Origin: an uncultured Bacilli bacterium
Lineage (GTDB): Bacteria; Bacillota_I; Bacilli_A; RF39; UBA660
Reading direction: 5' to 3'
Assembly (NCBI GenBank): GCA_949025205.1
Contig: CARMXJ010000053.1
Location: forward strand, 1-8,028
Length of the DNA: 8,028 bases
The translations under genes were made by a program, and so were the position numbers. This document shows, piece by piece, positions 7,037-8,028 of the stretch. Position 1 is the first letter of the stretch. The number at the start of each line of letters is the position of its first letter. Below the pieces are notes generated by a model that saw only the letters and a list, made by a program, of their open reading frames with translations, made no database searches and had not been told where the DNA came from.

Positions 7037-7876
7037 TTATTTATTTTTAACATTACTTATAAGTTTATTTTTATTTTCTTTTTCTAATTCTTTTAATGAC
7101 TTTTTAGGGGTAGGTAAATCTTCTGGCATAGTTCCGCCATTCTTTTTTATAACTTCTCTAATATTTTTTCCAATGTTATAATGTACTGCATTTGCATTAC
7201 TTTCACCTTGTATACTATCTCTTTTTAGTTTTGCCTCAGTCTGTGTAATACGAAACAAATTGGCAGCTAATTCCTCACTTCCTATATTATCCAAAATCTC
7301 TTCTCGGTATCTTAATTTTTTTCTTTTAGCAATATCATCAGCAGTTTCACCATTATAAAGTCCTTTATAGCCAGCATTATGAAATAAGTCAAAATTCTTA
7401 ACACCTGCATTCTTAGCAGCTTGATTTAGAGAATAATTTCTTTTTTTAGTTAAACTCCTTTGATAAAACCTCTTTTCATCTTCAGTTAATTCACTATATT
7501 CTTTCTCAGTTAACTCTTGCTTTCTTGTTTGTACTGCAAAATAGGTTTGTCCTAAAGCAACAACTTCTTTATTAGGGTCTGCATTCTGAACTATTAAATA
7601 ACATATATATCGTAATAATCTATAATCTCTAACAAATTCTTCTTTGCCCTTACCAGTTTTTATTGGCTTGTTAACTTCAACAACCCAATCTTCATCTACA
7701 TTAGTACTATTTTTAGCTGATATAACTGCTTTATTTATTACTTTCTCAAAATTTCTCCAGTCTTTATACTCTAGTGCTTTTTGTAATTCACGAGCCAACC
7801 AATATTCATTTCCATATTCATCAATATGCTTAATATCTTCAAAAGTTTTTTCTTCATATAATTCTATTTTTTTCAT
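7037..7876 (-). CDS. dinD: DNA-damage-inducible protein D (DinD-like, BRO-N domain)
   Basis: The 279-residue product matches DinD in length (about 275 in Escherichia coli) and layout. The BRO-N domain at about 10-115 includes FEDIKHIDEYGNEYWLAREL, KALEYKDWRNF and the very characteristic LIVQNADPNKEVVALGQTYF. It is followed by a basic helical region and the typical tail GGTMPEDLPTPKKSLKELE at 247-265. In E. coli the gene is SOS-induced, and the protein acts on RecA filaments and inhibits RecA-mediated strand exchange. Whether this distant homologue does the same is inference. The gene is patchily distributed and often found in accessory DNA. An extended -10 promoter and a G-rich ribosome site (GAGGGGG, 7888-7894) precede the ATG. 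The methyltransferase gene follows after 44 bp. The product appears complete. Confidence 0.93.
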   Translation of the reverse strand: MKKIELYEEKTFEDIKHIDEYGNEYWLARELQKALEYKDWRNFEKVINKAVISAKNSTNVDEDWVVEVNKPIKTGKGKEEFVRDYRLLRYICYLIVQNADPNKEVVALGQTYFAVQTRKQELTEKEYSELTEDEKRFYQRSLTKKRNYSLNQAAKNAGVKNFDLFHNAGYKGLYNGETADDIAKRKKLRYREEILDNIGSEELAANLFRITQTEAKLKRDSIQGESNANAVHYNIGKNIREVIKKNGGTMPEDLPTPKKSLKELEKENKNKLISNVKNK

Positions 7877-7901
7877 TTTTATTATTTCCCCCTCTTACAA
7901 C

Positions 7902-7910
7902 ATTATAACA
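7902..7910 (-). promoter_or_regulatory. Extended -10 promoter of dinD
   Basis: The minus strand reads TGTTATAAT, a perfect TATAAT with the TGn extension, 26 bases before the ATG. The start site would be near 7895, just upstream of the G-rich ribosome site. The -35 region is poor. The core plus its next base (TGTTATAATG) is identical to the one before the 858-codon gene. ATGTTA occurs across the -10 (7906-7911) and again 20 bp upstream (7926-7931), a possible repressor site. No LexA consensus is seen. Confidence 0.55.
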
Positions 7911-7957
7911 TGATTTTTCTATTGCTAACATAATGTAGGGCGAATAAAAATCAAAAG

Positions 7958-7970
7958 AAGTCACAAATTT
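7958..7970. repeat. 13-bp direct repeat, right copy
   Basis: AAGTCACAAATTT here is identical to 6156-6168. This copy is upstream of the dinD promoter, about 50 bp before its -10. If the repeat marks an insertion, the methyltransferase-dinD pair is the inserted segment and the right junction lies here. Confidence 0.5.
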
Positions 7971-7983
7971 ACTTTTTTATTAG

Positions 7984-7999
7984 ACCTGTCCGGAAAGGT
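7984..7999. repeat. Imperfect GC-containing palindrome ACCTGTCCGGAAAGGT
   Basis: Seven of the eight base pairs of this 16-bp dyad match, with TCCGGA at the centre. It stands out because the DNA around it is nearly all A and T. On the plus strand it is followed by TTTATTT, so it could be a weak terminator for a plus-strand transcript, or an operator upstream of dinD. No gene is seen in 7911-8028. Confidence 0.35.
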
Positions 8000-8028
8000 T
8001 TTATTTAAAATATAAGAAAAAAATGGTA

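Noticed and set aside
6715..7050. Plus-strand open frame opposite the methyltransferase
   Set aside because: It overlaps a gene with complete family motifs on the other strand and shows no ribosome site or recognisable domain.
8023..8028. Start of a plus-strand gene (ATG near the right edge)
   Set aside because: Only two codons are visible and there is no ribosome site in the A-rich sequence before it.
1..8028. CRISPR array, tRNA or rRNA genes
   Set aside because: No regularly spaced repeats with spacers, no cloverleaf and no conserved rRNA stretches were seen by eye on either strand.

Overview
The window is AT-rich (roughly 70% A+T or more) and every supported gene lies on the minus strand. 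Reading in the direction of transcription, from high to low coordinates, the order is dinD, a class I SAM-dependent methyltransferase, uvrB, a Fic-domain protein with a degenerate active-site motif, and a very long uncharacterised repeat protein. Purine-rich Shine-Dalgarno sites precede the first four genes, four genes stop with TAA, and uvrB is full length under the standard bacterial code. Together with the Firmicutes-like UvrB, this suggests a low-GC member of Bacillota or a Bacilli/Erysipelotrichia-like gut lineage. The exact taxon cannot be fixed from this window.

Right part (about 6156-8028): dinD and the methyltransferase are 44 bp apart and probably form an operon driven by an extended -10 promoter at 7902-7910. 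An identical 13-bp sequence lies on either side of this pair (6156-6168 and 7958-7970), so they may be an inserted two-gene cassette or may share a regulatory site with uvrB. The last 90 bases hold only an imperfect palindrome.

Middle (about 4011-6254): uvrB encodes the damage-recognition helicase of nucleotide excision repair. It has its own good promoter (TTGACT, 17 bp, GATAAT) and a leader of about 140 nt. In that leader a 10-nt arm can pair perfectly with one downstream copy, or with one G-U pair with a second copy. No consensus LexA box was found by eye upstream of uvrB or dinD, although both are classic DNA-damage genes.

Left part (1-4010): the Fic protein has the fold signature, but the catalytic His of the HPFxxGNxR loop is Gln and the loop Gly is Glu. 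It carries a long Lys/Glu-rich helical insertion. Next comes an 858-codon ORF of unknown function with tandem repeats of about 80-90 residues and its own extended -10 promoter. Its last codons appear not to be native: the first ~50 bases of the window look like the 5' end of a group II intron (GUGUG start and two domain-I-like hairpins), inserted on the same strand just as another protein repeat begins.

No complete new system is proven. The most interesting items are the intron-interrupted repeat protein, the probable pseudo-enzyme Fic next to it, and the uvrB leader.
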